Under the pieces are notes generated by a model, which saw only the letters and a list, made by a program, of their open reading frames with translations, ran no database searches and was not told the DNA's origin. Below, piece by piece: positions 27,899-36,375 of a stretch of DNA of 64,000 nt. The stretch's first letter is position 1, and every line of letters starts with the position of its first letter. The position numbers were made by a program, and so were the translations under genes. Source of the stretch: DATGFB01 sp032160545 (lineage in GTDB: Bacteria; Actinomycetota; Actinomycetes; Mycobacteriales; Jatrophihabitantaceae); the NCBI GenBank assembly GCA_032160545.1, contig JAVHVN010000136.1, forward strand, positions 29,098 to 93,097, given 5' to 3'.

Positions 27899-28225
27899 TC
27901 AGTGCCGCGACCCGCCGGCGATCTCGTAGTTCCAGAGCTCGCTGCTCACGCCGACCGGCTTCGGCGCGGGACCGCCCTCGCGCTCGGACTGCGAACGGTG
28001 GCCGTGCCCGAACGCCGGCGAGTTGACCCATGCCTGGAACGATTCCTCGTCGCGCCACCGGGTGACGACCAGCCACGTCGTCCGACTGTCGGTGGGCTTG
28101 AGCAGCTCGAAGCCCTCGAAGCCGTCCTGGTCGTCGACCGCACCGGCCCGCGCGGCGAAGCGGTGCGCCAGTTCGTCCCCGCTGCCGGCCTCGACGGTGA
28201 TCGCGTTGATCTTGACGATCGTCAT
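27899..28225 (-). CDS. mhuD: MhuD-like antibiotic biosynthesis monooxygenase fold protein, probable heme-degrading
   Basis: A 108-residue ABM-fold protein very close in pattern to mycobacterial MhuD, which breaks down heme to mycobilin and iron. MVVKINAI-like N-terminus with Asn7, Trp66 in FQAWVNSP, and His74/His76 near the position of the heme-ligand His75 all fit. The ATG overlaps the stop of aceE (ATGA), so it is translated after aceE on one mRNA. Heme oxygenase activity is inference; other ABM proteins have different roles. Confidence 0.78.
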   Translation of the reverse strand: MTIVKINAITVEAGSGDELAHRFAARAGAVDDQDGFEGFELLKPTDSRTTWLVVTRWRDEESFQAWVNSPAFGHGHRSQSEREGGPAPKPVGVSSELWNYEIAGGSRH

Positions 28226-30972
28226 GAGTCACCGCCGATGGTGCCGTGGCCCGCGGCGTTCACGTCGAGCAGCTGGTAGCGCTCGACCGCCTCGGCCGGC
28301 GCCTCGGGCTTGATCTCGCCGCGCCGGGCAAGCTGTTCGAGCACTGCGACGACGATCGACTCGGCGTCGACGTGGAAGAACCTGCGGGCGGCGCCGCGCG
28401 TGTCCGCGAAGCCGAACCCGTCGGTGCCGAGCGAGGTGTAGTCACCCGGCACCCACCGGGCGATCTGGTCGGGCACCGCGCGCATGTAGTCAGACACCGC
28501 CACGACCGGCCCGGGCGCGTCGGCCAGCGCGGCAGTCACGTACGGCACGCGTGGTTCGGACCCGGGGTTGAGCAGGTTGTGCTGCTCGCACTCGACCGCC
28601 TCGCGGCGCAGTTCGTTCCACGACGTCGCAGACCAGACGTCCGCGTCGACGCCCCACTCCTCGCCGAGGATCCGCTGGGCGTCGAGAGCCCACGCCACCC
28701 CGACGCCGGATGCGAGGACCTGCGTGCGCGGCCGCCCCGTGCCGGCGAGGCCGGGGGAGTAGCGGTACAGACCCCGCAGCAGCCCCTCGACATCGAGGTT
28801 CTCCGGCTCCTTCGGCTGCACCATCGGCTCGTTGTAGATCGTGAGGTAGTAGAAGACGTCCCGGTCGGACACCGGCGCGCTGTAGGCGCCGATGCCGTAC
28901 ATCCGCTCGAGCCCGGAGCGGACGATGTGGGCTACCTCGAACGAGAATGCAGGGTCGTACGCGACGCATGCGGGGTTCGCGGACGCCAGCAGGGGCGAGT
29001 GCCCGTCCGCGTGCTGCAGCCCCTCGCCGGTCAGCGTGGTGCGCCCTGCGGTGGCGCCGAGGACGAAGCCCCGGCCGAGCTGGTCGGCCAGTTGCCAGAA
29101 CTGGTCGCCGGTGCGCTGGAAACCGAACATCGAATAGAAGATGTAGAAGGGAATCATCGGCGTTGCGTGCGTCGCGTAGGACGTGGCGGCCGCGATCAGC
29201 GACGCGGCGGAGCCGGCCTCGCTGATGCCCTCGTGCAGGATCTGGCCGGTCGTCGACTCCTTGTACGACAGCAGCAGGTCGCGGTCGACGGCCTCGTACT
29301 CCTGGCCGTGCGGCGAGTAGATCTTGGCCGTCGGGAAGATCGCGTCGAGACCGAACGTGCGCGCTTCGTCCGGGATGATCGGCACGAATCGCGGGCCGAT
29401 CTCCTTGTCCTTCATCAGGTCCTTGAACAGGCGGACCGTGGCCATCGTCGTCGCGACCTGCTGCTTGCCCGAGCCGGCCCGCAGCTCGGCGAACAGTTCG
29501 TCCGCCGGCGTGGCCAGCGGCTTGGCGCGTACGACCCGCTTGGGTACCGCACCGCCGAGTGCGGCCCGGCGCTCCTTCATGTACTGGATCTCGTCGGACT
29601 TCTCACCCGGGTGGTAATAGGGCGGCAGGTCGGCCTCGAGCTGCTCGTCCGTGATGGGCAGATAGAGCCGGTCGCGGAACGCCTTGAGGTCGGCGGTCGT
29701 CAGCTTCTTCATCTGGTGCGTGGCGTTGCGGCCCTCGAACGACTCGAGCGTCCAGCCCTTGATCGTCTTGGCCAGGATGACGGTCGGCTGGCCGACGTGC
29801 TCGCGCGCTGCCCGGAACGCCGCGTACACCTTGCGGTAGTCGTGCCCGCCACGCGAGAGCTTGCGCAGGTCGTCGTCGGACATGTCCTCGACCATCTTGC
29901 GCAGCCGGGGGTCGCCGCCGAAGAAGTGCTCGCGGATGTAGCTGCCGGACTCGACCGTGTAGGTCTGGAACTGCCCGTCCGGCGTGGTGTTCATGCGGTT
30001 GACCAGCACGCCGTCGCCGTCACGTGCGAGCAGCGGGTCCCAGTCGCGGCCCCAGACGACCTTGATGACGTTCCAGCCCGCGCCGCGGAAGTAGGACTCG
30101 AGCTCCTGGATGATCTTGCCGTTGCCGCGTACCGGGCCGTCGAGTCGCTGCAGGTTGCAGTTGATGACGAACGTCAGGTTGTCGAGCTCCTCGCGCGCGG
30201 CCACGCCGATCGCGCCGAGCGACTCGACTTCGTCCATCTCGCCGTCGCCGAGGAACGCCCAGACGTGCGAGGTCGACGTGTCGGCCTGGCCGCGAGCCTG
30301 CAGGTAGCGGTTGAAGCGCGCCTGGTAGACCGCGCCGATCGGTCCGAGGCCCATGGAGACGGTCGGGAACTCCCAGAACTCCGGCATGAGCCGGGGGTGC
30401 GGGTAGGACGAGAGCCCGTACGGCGCGCGCGAGCGCTCCTGGCGGAAGCCGTCGAGGTGACGCTCGGTCAGCCGGCCTTCGAGATAGGCGCGGGCGTAGA
30501 TGCCCGGCGCGGCGTGGCCCTGGAAGAACACCTGGTCGCCGGTGCCGCTCGCGAGGTCCTTGCCCCGAAAAAAGTGGTTGTAGCCCACCTCGTACAGCGA
30601 CGCCGCGCTGGCGTACGTGGCGATGTGCCCGCCCACGCCCACGGTCTTGTTGGCGCGGGAGACCATGACCGCCGCGTTCCACCGGATATAGGCCCGGATG
30701 CGGCGTTCGATGTCCTCGTCGCCGGGAAACCAGGGCTCGCGCTCGGGCGGGATCGTGTTGATGTAGTCGGTACTGCGCAGGGCAGGCACCCCGACCTGGC
30801 GTTCGCGTGCCCGCTCCAGCAGCTTGAGCATGAGGTAGCGAGCGCGTTGCCGCCCGTCGGCGTCGACGGCGGCGTCAAGCGACTCGATCCATTCCCTGGT
30901 TTCGTCAGGATCGATGTCCGGCAACTGGCTGGGCAGGCCATCGGTGATGATGCTGAAGCGGTCTCTCGTCAC
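28222..30972 (-). CDS. aceE: pyruvate dehydrogenase E1 component, homodimeric AceE
   Basis: A 916-residue E1 that decarboxylates pyruvate with thiamine diphosphate and passes acetyl groups to E2. The ThDP motif GDGEMDEVESLG...LTFVINCN is near 245-280. The N-terminal signature is RWNAAVMVSRANKTVGVGGH. Other AceE features are GYNHFFRGKD and GAYSAPVSDRDVFYYLTIYNEP. Length and motifs match homodimeric E1 of actinobacteria and E. coli. E2 and E3 are not in this window. It supplies acetyl-CoA for the neighbouring fatty-acid genes. Confidence 0.97.
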   Translation of the reverse strand: MTRDRFSIITDGLPSQLPDIDPDETREWIESLDAAVDADGRQRARYLMLKLLERARERQVGVPALRSTDYINTIPPEREPWFPGDEDIERRIRAYIRWNAAVMVSRANKTVGVGGHIATYASAASLYEVGYNHFFRGKDLASGTGDQVFFQGHAAPGIYARAYLEGRLTERHLDGFRQERSRAPYGLSSYPHPRLMPEFWEFPTVSMGLGPIGAVYQARFNRYLQARGQADTSTSHVWAFLGDGEMDEVESLGAIGVAAREELDNLTFVINCNLQRLDGPVRGNGKIIQELESYFRGAGWNVIKVVWGRDWDPLLARDGDGVLVNRMNTTPDGQFQTYTVESGSYIREHFFGGDPRLRKMVEDMSDDDLRKLSRGGHDYRKVYAAFRAAREHVGQPTVILAKTIKGWTLESFEGRNATHQMKKLTTADLKAFRDRLYLPITDEQLEADLPPYYHPGEKSDEIQYMKERRAALGGAVPKRVVRAKPLATPADELFAELRAGSGKQQVATTMATVRLFKDLMKDKEIGPRFVPIIPDEARTFGLDAIFPTAKIYSPHGQEYEAVDRDLLLSYKESTTGQILHEGISEAGSAASLIAAATSYATHATPMIPFYIFYSMFGFQRTGDQFWQLADQLGRGFVLGATAGRTTLTGEGLQHADGHSPLLASANPACVAYDPAFSFEVAHIVRSGLERMYGIGAYSAPVSDRDVFYYLTIYNEPMVQPKEPENLDVEGLLRGLYRYSPGLAGTGRPRTQVLASGVGVAWALDAQRILGEEWGVDADVWSATSWNELRREAVECEQHNLLNPGSEPRVPYVTAALADAPGPVVAVSDYMRAVPDQIARWVPGDYTSLGTDGFGFADTRGAARRFFHVDAESIVVAVLEQLARRGEIKPEAPAEAVERYQLLDVNAAGHGTIGGDS

Positions 30973-31075
30973 GCGCTCCAGTCAACACCTCTCCCACCAG
31001 CTATGGTCGGCTGGACAGTTACCACCCGGTAGTGCGGGATGATCCGAGGGTGTCAGAACCGAGGAGGGTGTCGAC

Positions 31076-31510
31076 GTGAGCACGGGCTCGCCGTCCGGTC
31101 AGGGATCGGGCGTCGCCGACCGGTTGGGTCTTCAGCCGGGAATGATCGTCATGGAGATCGGGTACGACGGCGACGTCGACGGCGAGATCCGCTCCGCCAT
31201 CGAGGAGCACACCGGCGAGGGACTCGTCCCCGAAGACTCCGACGAGGTCGTCGACGTCGTGCTGCTCTGGTACCGCGAGGGCGACGGTGACCTTGCCGAT
31301 CTGCTGGTCGATGCCATCGCTCCGCTGGCGGAATCCGGGTTCATCTGGCTGCTGACCCCCAAGCGGGGACGCCCCGGCTACGTCGAGCCGTCCGACATCG
31401 CCGAGGCGGCCGCCATCGCCGGGCTGTCGCAGACCTCGCTCGCCGCGGCCGGCACGGAGTGGTCGGCGGCGAGATTGGCCGGGCGCAAGGCGAGTGGAGG
31501 CAGGAAGTGA
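31076..31510 (+). CDS. DUF3052 family protein
   Basis: A 144-residue acidic protein matching actinobacterial DUF3052 (Rv2239c-like). LGLQPGMIVMEIGYDGDVDGE at the N-terminus and WLLTPKRGRPGYVEPSDIAEAA near the C-terminus are typical. The function is unknown. It is divergent from aceE and overlaps the peroxiredoxin gene that follows by 4 bp, so coexpression with AhpE is likely. The same pair lies next to aceE in M. tuberculosis. Confidence 0.87.
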   Translation: MSTGSPSGQGSGVADRLGLQPGMIVMEIGYDGDVDGEIRSAIEEHTGEGLVPEDSDEVVDVVLLWYREGDGDLADLLVDAIAPLAESGFIWLLTPKRGRPGYVEPSDIAEAAAIAGLSQTSLAAAGTEWSAARLAGRKASGGRK

Positions 31511-31986
31511 CCCAGCTCGAGGCCGGGGCGGTCGTGGCAGTCGGCGACGTAGCGCCGGAGTTCACCCTGCGCGACCAGAACAACGAAGAGGTCAGCCTCT
31601 CGCAGTTCCGTGGCGATCGGGCCGTGCTGGTCGTGTTCTACCCACTCGCCTTCACCGGCATCTGCACCGGTGAACTCTGCGCCGTGCGCGATGACATCTC
31701 GGCGTTTCAGAACGACGACCTGCAGATCCTGACGATCAGCGTCGACTCGCCGTACGTACACAAGGTGTGGGCAGAGCGCGAGGGCTACCAGTTCCCGCTG
31801 CTGTCCGACTTCTGGCCGCACGGTGCGGTCGCGCAGAAGTTCGGCGTGTTCAACGAGCGCGCGGGCTTCGCCGACCGGGGCACGTTCCTGGTCGATGTCG
31901 ACGGCATCGTGCGCTTCGCCGAGCGCAACTCACCCGGCGACGGCCGCGACCCGCAGGACTGGCGCGACGCCATCGCCGCGCTCTGA
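31507..31986 (+). CDS. ahpE: AhpE-like peroxiredoxin
   Basis: A 159-residue thiol peroxidase. The peroxidatic Cys53 sits in FYPLAFTGICTGELC. LLSDFWPHGAVAQKFGVFNE and RGTFLVDVDGIVRFAE closely match M. tuberculosis AhpE. AhpE there has a single working Cys; here Cys58 also follows, giving C-x4-C as in BCP-type enzymes, so a built-in resolving Cys is possible. GTG 31507 overlaps the DUF3052 stop. It detoxifies hydroperoxides, probably with mycothiol/mycoredoxin or thioredoxin as reductant. Confidence 0.93.
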   Translation: MTQLEAGAVVAVGDVAPEFTLRDQNNEEVSLSQFRGDRAVLVVFYPLAFTGICTGELCAVRDDISAFQNDDLQILTISVDSPYVHKVWAEREGYQFPLLSDFWPHGAVAQKFGVFNERAGFADRGTFLVDVDGIVRFAERNSPGDGRDPQDWRDAIAAL

Positions 31987-32000
31987 CGCGCAGGCGCCGG

Positions 32001-32864
32001 TCATCGGCGCACCGGCCGGCCGTACCGGTCGGCGAGCTTGTCGGCCAGCGACAGCTCGCCGCTCGGCGCCAGTGGTGGTTCCGGCTCCTCGTCGAAGTCC
32101 CGCTCCGGCCCGTCGCGTCGCGACTCGGCGCGCGCCATCGCGAGCGGCGCGGCCAACGCGAGCACCGCGAACAGGTACCACTGGATCACGTACGCGACGT
32201 GCTGCGGTTCGACGGCGCCACCGGCCGGATTCGACAGGTCGGGAGCCGGGATCGTCTCCAGCGAGCCGATGCCGGTCTGGTTGGCAGTCAGCTCCGCGTA
32301 ACCGTTGAAGACGGGCGATCCGAGCCGCACCGCCTGCTCACGCGGGTTGATCGTCTCGACCTCGGTGCCGTGCAGCGAGGCCGACCGGTCGTCCTTCGTG
32401 TCGCCCGGCTCGACGCGCGCCCGGATCTGCTGACGACCGACCGGCGGTGCCGGCACCACCGGCGTCGTGCCCGACGTGTCCTCGGCGACGAAACCGCGGA
32501 CGACCAACAGCGTGCCCGCGTCGGTGCGGAACGGCGTGAGCACCAGGTACCCGGTCGTGCCGTTCACCGACTGGTGCCGGACGAGCACCTGGTGGGATCC
32601 GTCGAAGCTGCCGGTCGCCGTTACCAGCCGGTACTGGATGCGGTGATCGGCCGGGCGCTTGGCGCCGGTCACCGGCAGCACGTCGGCGACCGCGGCGGGG
32701 GGCTGATGGGCGTTGTGCCGCAGTGCGTCGTTCGCGGAGATCTTCTGCTCGAGGCGGGTGATCTGCCACGTCCCGGCGAGCACGCAGATGCTCGCGACGA
32801 GGAGCATGAGCACCGACAACGCGGCGTAGCGCGGCTGGCGCAGCGTCCTCAGCACGCCCATCAC
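32001..32864 (-). CDS. SURF1 family cytochrome c oxidase assembly protein
   Basis: A 287-residue membrane protein with an N-terminal helix (ALSVLMLLVASICVLAGTWQ) and a C-terminal one (WYLFAVLALAAPLAMARA), as in SURF1. Family motifs include GTWQITRLEQK and VVRGFV, and AYVIQWYLFA precedes the last helix. It likely helps insert heme a or assemble cytochrome aa3. The charged C-terminal tail (ERDFDEEPEPPLAP) is common in actinobacterial versions. It lies 14 bases from convergent ahpE. Confidence 0.9.
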   Translation of the reverse strand: MMGVLRTLRQPRYAALSVLMLLVASICVLAGTWQITRLEQKISANDALRHNAHQPPAAVADVLPVTGAKRPADHRIQYRLVTATGSFDGSHQVLVRHQSVNGTTGYLVLTPFRTDAGTLLVVRGFVAEDTSGTTPVVPAPPVGRQQIRARVEPGDTKDDRSASLHGTEVETINPREQAVRLGSPVFNGYAELTANQTGIGSLETIPAPDLSNPAGGAVEPQHVAYVIQWYLFAVLALAAPLAMARAESRRDGPERDFDEEPEPPLAPSGELSLADKLADRYGRPVRR

Positions 32865-32932
32865 GGTACGTGCCCCGGCCGGCAGCGCACCGCGTCGGTA
32901 CCCTGATCCCGGCCCGCCGGACGGGGCCGTCG

Positions 32933-33007
32933 GGGCGCTTAGCTCAGTGGAAGAGCACTCGGTTTACACCCGAGCGGTCACTGGTTCGAACCCAGTAGCG
33001 CCCACCA
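32933..33007 (+). tRNA. tRNA-Val (anticodon UAC)
   Basis: Acceptor GGGCGCT pairs with AGCGCCC, followed by A and encoded CCA. The D arm is GCTCAGTGGAAGAGC, the anticodon arm CTCGG-TTTACAC-CCGAG reads UAC, and the T arm is ACTGG-TTCGAAC-CCAGT. The 75-nt length with CCA is normal. Confidence 0.97.
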
Positions 33008-33144
33008 CGCCCACCACGTCCACCTCGAACCGAGGACCCTCCGGATGAGGCAGCCCGAGACGATCTGTCCCGAGACTCCGGCTGGCGGGCTCGGCGTATT
33101 CCGAAGCACGGCTCGCCAGTGGTGCCCGCACTCGGCCGGGTAGC

Positions 33145-33161
33145 CTGAACGATGTGTTCAG
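33145..33161. promoter_or_regulatory. TetR-type operator upstream of the tetR gene
   Basis: CTGAAC-N5-GTTCAG, a 17-bp palindrome, lies 40 bases before the TetR start and repeats the core of the site before the MFS gene. This supports autoregulation. Confidence 0.7.
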
Positions 33162-33201
33162 TAAGTCCTCGAGTTCGTGATGGGCTAGGAGTGAGTGGCC
33201 G

Positions 33202-33840
33202 GTGGTTGCAGTAGCCGATGGTGACGGAGGTGCGCTCAGCGGCGCTCCTGCGCGTACCGGGCGCCCTCGCAGTGAGGCGCGTCGAGCGGCGATCCTGGCG
33301 GCCGCCGGCGATCTGATGATGGAGGGCGGCCTGCGGGCGGCGACGATGGAGGCGATCGCGGCGCGCGCCGGGGTGGGAAAGGCCACTGTCTACAAGTGGT
33401 GGCCTTCACGTGGGGCGGTCGCGCTCGAGGGGTTCATGCTCCGGGCGGCCGACTCCTGGTCCCTGCCTGAGGGGGCATCGGCACCCCAGGCGCTGCGAAT
33501 CCTCGCGGTGGCTGCGGTCCGCCTGTTCATCCACTCGCCTGCGGGCCCGCTGATGCGTGGGCTGGCCGCCGACGCGCAGTCGGATCCCGAGATCGCCCAG
33601 GCGCTGCGAGAGCAGTGGCTCGGGCCGCGCCGAGCGGTGGCTGCCGAGATCATTCGCGAGGGCATCGCGCGCGGCGAACTGCGCGCGGACCTGGACGTGG
33701 CATCGGCAATCGACCTCGTCTTCGCTCCCGTCTACTACCGGCTGCTGTTCAGCCACGAGCCACTGGATGAGGCCTTCGCGGAGCGCTACATCGACCAGGT
33801 GCTGCACGGAATCGCCGAGACGGGGAATAGCCGCGCGTAG
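33202..33840 (+). CDS. TetR family transcriptional regulator
   Basis: A 212-residue repressor. The N-terminal helix-turn-helix is seen in RAAILAAAGDLMMEGGLRAAT and MEAIAARAGVGKATVYKWW, and a typical helical ligand-binding C-terminal part follows (VRLFIHSPAGPLMRGLAAD...). GTG 33202 is used; an AGGAG lies rather far upstream. It is followed by an MFS exporter, and matching palindromes sit in front of both genes, a classic efflux-control pair. The inducer is unknown. Confidence 0.92.
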   Translation: MVAVADGDGGALSGAPARTGRPRSEARRAAILAAAGDLMMEGGLRAATMEAIAARAGVGKATVYKWWPSRGAVALEGFMLRAADSWSLPEGASAPQALRILAVAAVRLFIHSPAGPLMRGLAADAQSDPEIAQALREQWLGPRRAVAAEIIREGIARGELRADLDVASAIDLVFAPVYYRLLFSHEPLDEAFAERYIDQVLHGIAETGNSRA

Positions 33841-33849
33841 CGGCTTCTT

Positions 33850-33872
33850 TTACTGAACGCACTGTTCAGTAA
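33850..33872. promoter_or_regulatory. TetR-type operator between tetR and the MFS gene
   Basis: TTACTGAAC-N5-GTTCAGTAA is a perfect 23-bp palindrome 19 bases before the MFS start. Its core repeats the upstream site of tetR, so the TetR protein probably blocks the exporter. Confidence 0.8.
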
Positions 33873-33891
33873 CTAGCCCGCGGAGCGATCT

Positions 33892-35160
33892 ATGAGAACT
33901 CGGCCCACACTCGCCACCCCAACCGCTCTGGCCACCGAGCCCCCGGGCTTCCCGGTCGGATCCGCCCGCACGCTGCGGTGGATTACGGTCACCCTGGCAT
34001 TCGCGTGCGGTGCGAGCGTGGCCAATCTGTACTACGCCCAGCCACTTCTGAGCGTCATCGGCCACGCCTTCCACGTCGGCCAGGGCACGGCAGCGACAGT
34101 CGTGACCGCGACGCAGGTCGGGTACGCACTGGGCCTGGCGCTCCTGCTGCCCCTCGGCGATCTCTGGGAGAACCGGCGGCTTGCGTCCCGCACGCTGCTG
34201 CTGACGGCGGCCGCCCTGGCGGTGGCCGCTTTCGCACCAGCCTTCTGGGTCTTCCTGGTGGTGTCGGCAATGATCGGGGTGACTTCGGTGGTCGCGCAGA
34301 TCCTGATCCCCCTCGCCGCACATCTGGCGCCGCCGGAAGCCCGCGGAAAGCTCGTCGGGCAGGTGACCAGCGGGCTGCTCCTCGGCATCATGCTCGCCCG
34401 CTCCATCTCCAGCTTCGCTGCGGCGGCCTGGGGCTGGCGAAGTATCTACGTCATCTCCGCGGCCGTCATGCTGCTCACCTCTTTCACGCTGGCCAAGATG
34501 CTGCCGGTTCGGCAACCCACGCACACCGCGCGCTACGGGGCGCTTCTGTCGTCGGTCCTACACATGGCTCGCAGCGAGCCGGTACTGGTGCGCCGAGCTC
34601 TGACGCAGGCGTGCCTGTTCGGGGCCTTCACTGCGTACTGGACAGCAGTCCCCTTCGAGCTGATCGGCCGCCACCACTTGTCCCAGGCGGGCGTGGGCGT
34701 TTTCGCCCTCGTCGGCGCCGCCGGCGCGGCGGCGGCGCCGATCGCCGGGCGGCTGGGCGACGCGGGACGTGGCACGGTTGTCCGCCTCTGCGCCGTCGTC
34801 CTGGGCGTGCTGTCGATGCTCGTGGCGGGGTTGGGGGCATCCAGTCTGTTAGCGCTGGCCTTGGGCGGCGTGCTCCTGGACTTCGCCGTCCAAACGCACC
34901 AGGTGCTCAGCCAGCGGGACATCTACGCCCTGCGCCCGGATGCCCGCGCACGGGTCAACTCGGTCTACATGACCAGCGTCTTCGTCGGTGGAGCGGCCTC
35001 CGCGGCAGCCACCGGCGTGGTTCTGGCGGCTTGGGGCTGGAGCGGAGTCACGGTTATGGCGGCCGCACTCATCGCGGTGGGTCTCGTCATCTGGATCGCG
35101 GAGCGCAGCTCCGTGCCACGGGCGACGTACAGTCCGGCGCCCCAGGGCACGACAGCCTGA
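33892..35160 (+). CDS. MFS transporter (YnfM/NLYYAQPLL-type)
   Basis: A 422-residue protein with about twelve membrane helices. VANLYYAQPLLSVIG near the start is typical of a group of MFS drug/arabinose-type exporters. PLGDLWENRRLASRTLL is the loop between helices 2 and 3, and LAPPEARGKLVGQVTSGLLLG is also conserved. It probably exports a toxic compound under the control of the TetR gene before it. The ATG start lies just past the palindromic operator. The substrate is unknown. Confidence 0.9.
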   Translation: MRTRPTLATPTALATEPPGFPVGSARTLRWITVTLAFACGASVANLYYAQPLLSVIGHAFHVGQGTAATVVTATQVGYALGLALLLPLGDLWENRRLASRTLLLTAAALAVAAFAPAFWVFLVVSAMIGVTSVVAQILIPLAAHLAPPEARGKLVGQVTSGLLLGIMLARSISSFAAAAWGWRSIYVISAAVMLLTSFTLAKMLPVRQPTHTARYGALLSSVLHMARSEPVLVRRALTQACLFGAFTAYWTAVPFELIGRHHLSQAGVGVFALVGAAGAAAAPIAGRLGDAGRGTVVRLCAVVLGVLSMLVAGLGASSLLALALGGVLLDFAVQTHQVLSQRDIYALRPDARARVNSVYMTSVFVGGAASAAATGVVLAAWGWSGVTVMAAALIAVGLVIWIAERSSVPRATYSPAPQGTTA

Positions 35161-35166
35161 GCAAGA

Positions 35167-35201
35167 CCGGGTGGTCCCTGTCGGCGGCCTGCACCACCCG
35201 G
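35167..35201. terminator. bidirectional hairpin between the MFS and lipoprotein genes
   Basis: CCGGGTGGT and ACCACCCGG form a perfect 9-bp stem with a 17-nt loop, between two convergent genes. No T tract follows. Confidence 0.55.
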
Positions 35202-35244
35202 CGCGACCGCATTCCACCGAATCGCGCCGGGCCGCTCGGCGGGC

Positions 35245-35739
35245 TCATGCGTTGGGGCCGCCCACCGCCACGATCGAGCCGGCAGTCACGGGGCCGTCGA
35301 TGTGGTAGCCGTCGTACTGGCCACCGGTCAGTGTGAGGTTGAAGTGGGCGTGGTTGTTGGCCGGCGCCGAACCAGGGCTGACGTCGAGGTCGAACGTCCC
35401 GGATGTGCCGCCCTTGAGCGGTGTGTAGGTCCCGACGAAATCTTGCGGGAACGTGCTGGGCACGGTCCAGGTGTTGTTCGTGCACGTGCCCGGCGCGGGG
35501 GTGCCGTTCACCGTGCCGCGGAACAGGACACCAGCAGGGGAGTCCGTGAAGGTCAGCGTGCCCTTCTGGACGGTGGTGCCTGGCGTGCAGCTCAGGTCGA
35601 AGCTGAACGCCGCCTTGCCGTAGCCGGTCTGCGACACGACTGTTCCCGACCCGGCGTAATGACAGCCCGCCAGTGCCAGTGCAGCGGCCGCGACAGCCCC
35701 CAGGAACCCGATCCGGCGCTTGGTCACCCCGAACGACAT
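35245..35739 (-). CDS. putative secreted lipoprotein
   Basis: A 164-residue protein with a signal peptide, a basic start (VTKRRIGFLG), a hydrophobic core AVAAAALALAG and lipobox LAGC with Cys26. The mature part is Gly/Thr/Ser-rich and looks like a beta-rich domain (GTLTFTDSPAGVLFRGTVNG). No family is recognised. ATG 35739 has GGAGGGAGAAGG upstream; an earlier in-frame start is less likely because the signal peptide begins at this Met. It is anchored to the outer face of the membrane. Confidence 0.75.
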   Translation of the reverse strand: MSFGVTKRRIGFLGAVAAAALALAGCHYAGSGTVVSQTGYGKAAFSFDLSCTPGTTVQKGTLTFTDSPAGVLFRGTVNGTPAPGTCTNNTWTVPSTFPQDFVGTYTPLKGGTSGTFDLDVSPGSAPANNHAHFNLTLTGGQYDGYHIDGPVTAGSIVAVGGPNA

Positions 35740-35982
35740 GCCTTCTCCCTCCACGAAGATCATCAATGTGCCGCGCGACCATAACCCGGAGTCCGGAAGG
35801 CGCAGTGCTGCCGCCCGGACATCTGTCCTGGACGCTCCAGGTCGCGAGGGCTTCACCGCTCGCCCGGGGGTGCGCGGGATCGCGCCGCGCGGTCAGGTCC
35901 GAAATCCGGCGCCGCCCCTAGAGCCCCCGCCCAGAACGCGCGACCGCCACGACGGCGCGGCGGCGCCGCCGGTGAAGATGCC

Positions 35983-36375
35983 TCAGGCGACGGGGACGGC
36001 CGCGGGCGCGGCCAGCTCGGCCGCGACCAGCAAGACCGTGTCGGTGCCGGTGAGCTCCATGAGCCGGCGAGCGCGCCGCGGAGCGCCGATGATGACGACC
36101 GTGCCGCGCCGCTCGAGGAAACGCCAGTGCGTCTCTACCAGCGCCGCGATGCCGTGCGAATCAACGAAGGACAGCCCGGACATGTCGAGCCGGACGTAAC
36201 GCCTGCCCAGGTCGAGTTCGTGCTCGAGCGCCGCCACCATGAGCCTGGCACTCGCGATGTCCAGGTCACCGGCGAGGCGGATGTTCGCCCGCAGTTCGTC
36301 GGTCTTGCTCACGGTCAGTGTCAACCCGAACCCGACCCAGCACTGCCCGGACGTTGCCTCGCGAAGATGCGGCAT
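35983..36375 (-). CDS. STAS-domain anti-sigma-factor antagonist
   Basis: A 130-residue protein whose middle is a STAS domain. IRLAGDLDIASARLMVAALEH and VRLDMSGLSFVDSHGIAALV carry the Asp-Ser signature where partner kinases phosphorylate the Ser in SpoIIAA-like proteins. It is likely part of a partner-switching system for a sigma factor. No anti-sigma kinase or sigma factor is beside it, so its partners lie elsewhere. Confidence 0.85.
   Translation of the reverse strand: MPHLREATSGQCWVGFGLTLTVSKTDELRANIRLAGDLDIASARLMVAALEHELDLGRRYVRLDMSGLSFVDSHGIAALVETHWRFLERRGTVVIIGAPRRARRLMELTGTDTVLLVAAELAAPAAVPVA

Noticed and set aside
28246..31032. 928-residue open frame opposite aceE
   Set aside because: It is a high-G+C shadow of aceE: Arg/Val/Asp-rich, with no recognisable domain.
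32964..33386. ORF ending in VGATGFEPVTARV over tRNA-Val
   Set aside because: This peptide is a well-known false translation of tRNA genes.
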